From Manihot esculenta (taxonomy: Eukaryota; Streptophyta; Magnoliopsida; Malpighiales; Euphorbiaceae), in contig NC_035171.2 in the NCBI RefSeq assembly GCF_001659605.2, positions 32,629,315 through 32,693,314 on the forward strand: DNA of 64,000 nucleotides, read 5' to 3'. Of this stretch, positions 62,620 through 64,000 are shown in pieces (the stretch's first letter is position 1; each line of letters begins with the position of its first letter). The notes beneath the pieces are model-generated. The model was given only the letters and a program-made list of their open reading frames with translations. It was not told where the DNA came from and made no database searches. Position numbers and translations under genes: made by a program.

Positions 62620-63074
62620 TGTTGAAAAAATAGGATAAAATGATGAAACCTGAGTTGTGTTGAACACTGTTCTTAAGGATTTATTTTGTAATCTCTCAGG
62701 ATTAAACAGGTTTTTCTGGAATTTAATTTTCAAAATCAAAACAATAAGAATTTATCTCTAATTTATAATCCAGTAGAAAACACAAAGGAAAGAAAAAATA
62801 AAGTAGGAAAAATTGGGAGACAATATCTTTGTAGAGATGGAGGCTATTTATAATGGAAAAATCTACTGTTATATATGATTATAAAAATTTTGAGATAATA
62901 CAATAAAATCATAACGGTCATATTTAATATTATATTTAATCTCATAAATAAGATATTTAATGATGATAAAATTTTCATCGATCATACAACCTTTAATTAC
63001 TATAAAATTTTTAATTAATATAAAATTTTCAACGATTATAAAATTTTTTTGAAATCTAAACTAATTTTACAACA
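62620..63074 (-). repeat. 5' LTR of the copia element
   Basis: Same borders and nearly the same length as the left LTR. Differences are scattered substitutions and small indels, so both copies have aged for some time since insertion. Confidence 0.9.
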
Positions 63075-64000
63075 TTAATCTAATTAATTTAGCTACAGGA
63101 CCATGATGGCTACTACTCCACGTCCATTCAATACTTCTTATAAAAAATTATCTTCCATCTGTATGCAAAATATATCTTAATTAGTTGACCAATAATGTCT
63201 GTCAGTTAGTGTACTGGTTAAATGACTTGGAATCTTATTTAACTTTAATTATAATCTAGAATTAAAGAGTTTATTATGCCCCTCTAACTTATTGTCATAA
63301 TGTTTGAGATTTAAAGAAATATATTAAAATTATGATCCATAGAAATTATAATATTTTTTTTATCATAATAAAACATTTTACTTGTATCTTATATCCAAAA
63401 ATATAAACTTTACTGTTACATCATTTTATTTACTGAAGTTCATTCAATATTTTTATTTATTACTAATTTTAATTTTAACGTAGTATTATATATTTTCATG
63501 CAAGGGGATATTGAAGAAGAAATTTCTTTTAAAATACTATGATAATATTTTAAATTATTTACGTTGTCATTTCTGGAGTTTAATTGATGAAAATTATAGA
63601 AACGCTATGGCTACAACATTGATGACAACTAAAAAGTATATATTGGTCTTAGGAATTACGAAGGGTTTCGTTGTTTCAGTTTGGCTTGGGTTTTTCCTTT
63701 TCTTTTCTTTGGGTGGGGGAGGGCAGGGTTTCTGTTTGCTATTTTTTCTTGTCTCTGCTCCAATTAATCTTTGGGTTCCCTCACCGTCGATCGGGATTTT
63801 GTTGTTGTTTTCGCTTATTTTGGTTTTGGTTTCAAGTCCTCAACGATCTTCGGGAGGCTTTTTTGCAGGACATGGGTGATTTGAGGGTGCTATGCTCTTG
63901 ATGACGGACACGCCCGGTGATTATCGCACCCCGTGAACTCCATCGTGTCTTCTTTCGGCGTGACATGCCCGTCTCCAACACATGTAACCACCAATTGTCT
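63075..64000. other. Unassigned right edge
   Basis: AT-rich to about 63600, then a GC-richer strip to the end. An open frame at 63511-63879 is hydrophobic and Gly/Phe-rich, with no recognised domain and no splice context, so I do not call it a gene. The last 120 bases (around GACGGACACGCCCGGTG) are clearly different in composition and may begin a repeat or gene outside the window. Confidence 0.4.

Larger units (their letters stand above)
58866..63074 (-). mobile_element. Degenerate Ty1/copia LTR retrotransposon, about 4.2 kb
   Basis: Two direct repeats of matching length (58866-59319 and 62620-63074) flank decayed copia coding sequence read on the minus strand. In order of translation: a gag zinc knuckle (CLVCGKSGHDAPQY, with Tyr for the last Cys, about 62150-62210); a pre-integrase block (FDLWHARLGHISASY, about 61566-61865); an integrase piece (RSDRSGKYISFNDFCEKEG and NGVAERKN, about 61130-61290); reverse transcriptase with the YVDD box at 60437-60448; and the later RT part (MKDMGETNVILGVRI, 60086-60367). 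Stops and shifts are many. A polypurine tract (GTGGGAGAT) adjoins the left LTR on the minus strand, confirming orientation. The two 5-base flanks (GTATT and TTAAT) do not match as a target duplication, and no clean primer-binding site was seen. At 60471-60538 a 34-base internal duplication lies in the RT region. Confidence 0.9.

Noticed and set aside
63511..63879. 122-aa hydrophobic frame near the right edge
   Set aside because: Composition is driven by T-rich DNA, and no membrane-protein family is recognisable. The true context may lie outside the window.

Overview
The window is nuclear DNA of a eudicot plant. It has intron-rich genes with plant splice signals, long AT-rich intergenic stretches, Ty1/copia and Ty3/gypsy remnants, and plant-only families (WIP zinc finger, group A bZIP, plant-type PARP3, CEN/TFL1). 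Codon use and overall flavour would suit a Malpighiales or Euphorbiaceae-type woody plant, but the species cannot be fixed by eye.

Layout. (1) 1-6.4 kb: a single-exon GALT29A-type sialyltransferase-like gene (+) converges tail to tail with an 18-exon PARP3 gene (-). (2) 9.2-12.1 kb: a two-exon WIP-domain zinc finger gene (-), WIP3-like. (3) 12.1-29.9 kb: a gene-poor, AT-rich stretch with a LINE-type RNase H relic, a weak three-exon small-protein candidate, and a broken BASS4-like plastid transporter pseudogene. (4) 29.9-30.8 kb: a complete four-exon CEN/TFL1-type PEBP gene (-). (5) 33-36 kb: an orphan hydrolase first-exon fragment and a roughly 2-kb internally deleted gypsy element with both LTRs. 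(6) 39-41 kb: an alpha/beta hydrolase gene (+) followed by a SINE-like insertion. (7) 44.1-45.8 kb: a bZIP67/DPBF2-type ABA and seed bZIP gene (+). (8) 47.3-57.6 kb: a 15-coding-exon gene (+) for a large, uncharacterised, conserved plant nuclear-type protein. (9) 58.7-63.1 kb: a decayed copia element (-) with two recognisable LTRs. (10) 63.1-64 kb: nothing assigned.

Gene order carries information. As I remember Arabidopsis loci, PARP3, the alpha/beta hydrolase and the large protein correspond to three consecutive genes (At5g22470, At5g22460, At5g22450). GALT29A and WIP3 correspond to neighbours At1g08280 and At1g08290. The window therefore looks like an ancestral block whose members were split between duplicated segments in Arabidopsis.

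Exon models were built by hand. I checked that phases close across every exon: PARP3 819 aa, WIP 341 aa, CEN 174 aa, hydrolase 345 aa, bZIP 365 aa, large protein 1216 aa. Two introns, in PARP3 and in the hydrolase, need GC-AG splicing. I found no new multi-gene system such as a defence cluster or biosynthetic cluster. The most original items are the uncharacterised 1216-aa protein, the degenerate PARP3 active site, the paired GC-AG introns, and the pseudogene and retroelement relics.
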